DNA of 6,404 bases from Promethearchaeota archaeon (GTDB taxonomy: Archaea > Asgardarchaeota > Lokiarchaeia > Sigynarchaeales > SOKP01), in the NCBI GenBank assembly GCA_016839425.1, contig JAEOUI010000376.1, forward strand, positions 1 to 6,404. Direction: 5' to 3'. Position 1 is the stretch's first letter; each line of letters begins with the position of its first letter. Shown one piece after another: positions 5,957 through 6,404 of this stretch. Position numbers and translations under genes: made by a program. Below the pieces are notes generated by a model. It was not told where the DNA came from. It saw only the letters and a list, made by a program, of their open reading frames with translations, and searched no databases.

Positions 5957-6403
5957 TTATAATTTTTTCATTTCCTTAATCAAGGAAACAATTTTTTGGT
6001 ACATTTGAATCGCTTTGGTAAATTTTTTGTTTTCCAAGGCGTTTAAACATTCCATATTTATCGAACGTATTTCATTCTTGAGATCCACCTGCTTTTCGAG
6101 TCGTTCGCTTTCTTCTTTCTTTGATTTCTTGATATCGTTCAAAAAAACTTGGTATTTCTGCTCGAGTTCGTGGTTCCCTAACGAGTGAGAAATCGAAATT
6201 AGTCCTTCGCAGTTCGAGATCGCCTCGTCAAATGTTCCTTCCTTAAGATTTCTCTGGAAGCTTGACTCTAATTGAGCGATTCTCTCTCCAGCATTCTGGA
6301 GCTCTTCAGCAAGAAGTTCTATCTCTTTTAAACGCCCCTCTAGCTTGGGAAGGAGTTCGCTCATTTCTTTTGATTTGAGCAATGCCATTTCGAGCTTTAT
6401 CAT
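5957..6403 (-). CDS. Coiled-coil/TPR-like protein, C-terminal part; may continue past the right edge
   Basis: At least 148 residues, ending seven bases from the stop of the convergent RadA-like gene. The first ATG lies one base from the window edge, and the true start may lie beyond it. Residues 1-50 and about 85-115 are strongly charged with heptad-like hydrophobic spacing, as in coiled coils. Two TPR-like helical hairpins can be read: LKEGTFDEAISNCEGLISISHSL (53-75) and NALENKKFTKAIQMYQKIVSL (121-141). Both follow the small-residue and hydrophobic pattern of tetratricopeptide units, often protein-binding scaffolds. There is no catalytic motif, signal peptide or membrane segment. I do not recognise a named family. 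The intact frame and biased composition make it a real gene; its function is unknown. Confidence 0.75.
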   Translation of the reverse strand: MIKLEMALLKSKEMSELLPKLEGRLKEIELLAEELQNAGERIAQLESSFQRNLKEGTFDEAISNCEGLISISHSLGNHELEQKYQVFLNDIKKSKKEESERLEKQVDLKNEIRSINMECLNALENKKFTKAIQMYQKIVSLIKEMKKL

Positions 6404-6404
6404 G

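Overview
The window looks archaeal, AT-rich and gene-dense, possibly from an Asgard lineage such as Lokiarchaeia. The archaeal signs are a RadA-family recombinase paralog, TATA-like boxes about 25 nt ahead of likely transcription starts, oligo-T tracts after stop codons, mixed Shine-Dalgarno and apparently leaderless starts, and an archaeal-style AbrB-like hairpin. The lineage guess is an impression from protein style only; the window has no rRNA or other marker that settles it.

Layout: from about 4665 down to base 1, four genes lie head to tail on the minus strand. In transcription order they are a cysteine-rich DUF2284 metal-binding protein (4665-3859), a cobalamin-binding corrinoid protein of the MtaC/MttC/MtbC type (3816-3154), a RACo-type reductive activator with an N-terminal 2Fe-2S ferredoxin and a DUF4445 ASKHA ATPase (3066-1063), and the N-terminal 298 codons of an acyl-CoA synthetase (895 to beyond base 1). 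The synthetase begins with an apparent AbrB/SpoVT-like DNA-binding hairpin. A roughly 530-base intergenic region (4666-5196) separates this block from a plus-strand gene (5197-5949) for a RadA/RadB-like protein that has lost its ATPase motifs. That gene converges, with a 7-base gap, on the 3' part of a minus-strand gene for a coiled-coil/TPR-like protein (5957 to the right edge).

How the genes work together: the corrinoid protein would carry a methyl group on cobalt. The RACo protein would spend electrons and ATP to rescue inactive Co(II) to Co(I). The DUF2284 protein is a plausible redox or metal accessory. No methyltransferase that loads or unloads the corrinoid is present, and none can sit upstream in the same transcription unit because the next gene is divergent. 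The partner must be downstream of the window or elsewhere in the genome. The acyl-CoA synthetase follows a 167-base gap and may be a separate unit.

Most notable points: a shortened helical cap in the corrinoid protein, the orphan corrinoid module, the AbrB-synthetase fusion, and the RadA-like pseudo-ATPase. No tRNA, rRNA, CRISPR array, insertion sequence or origin was recognised.
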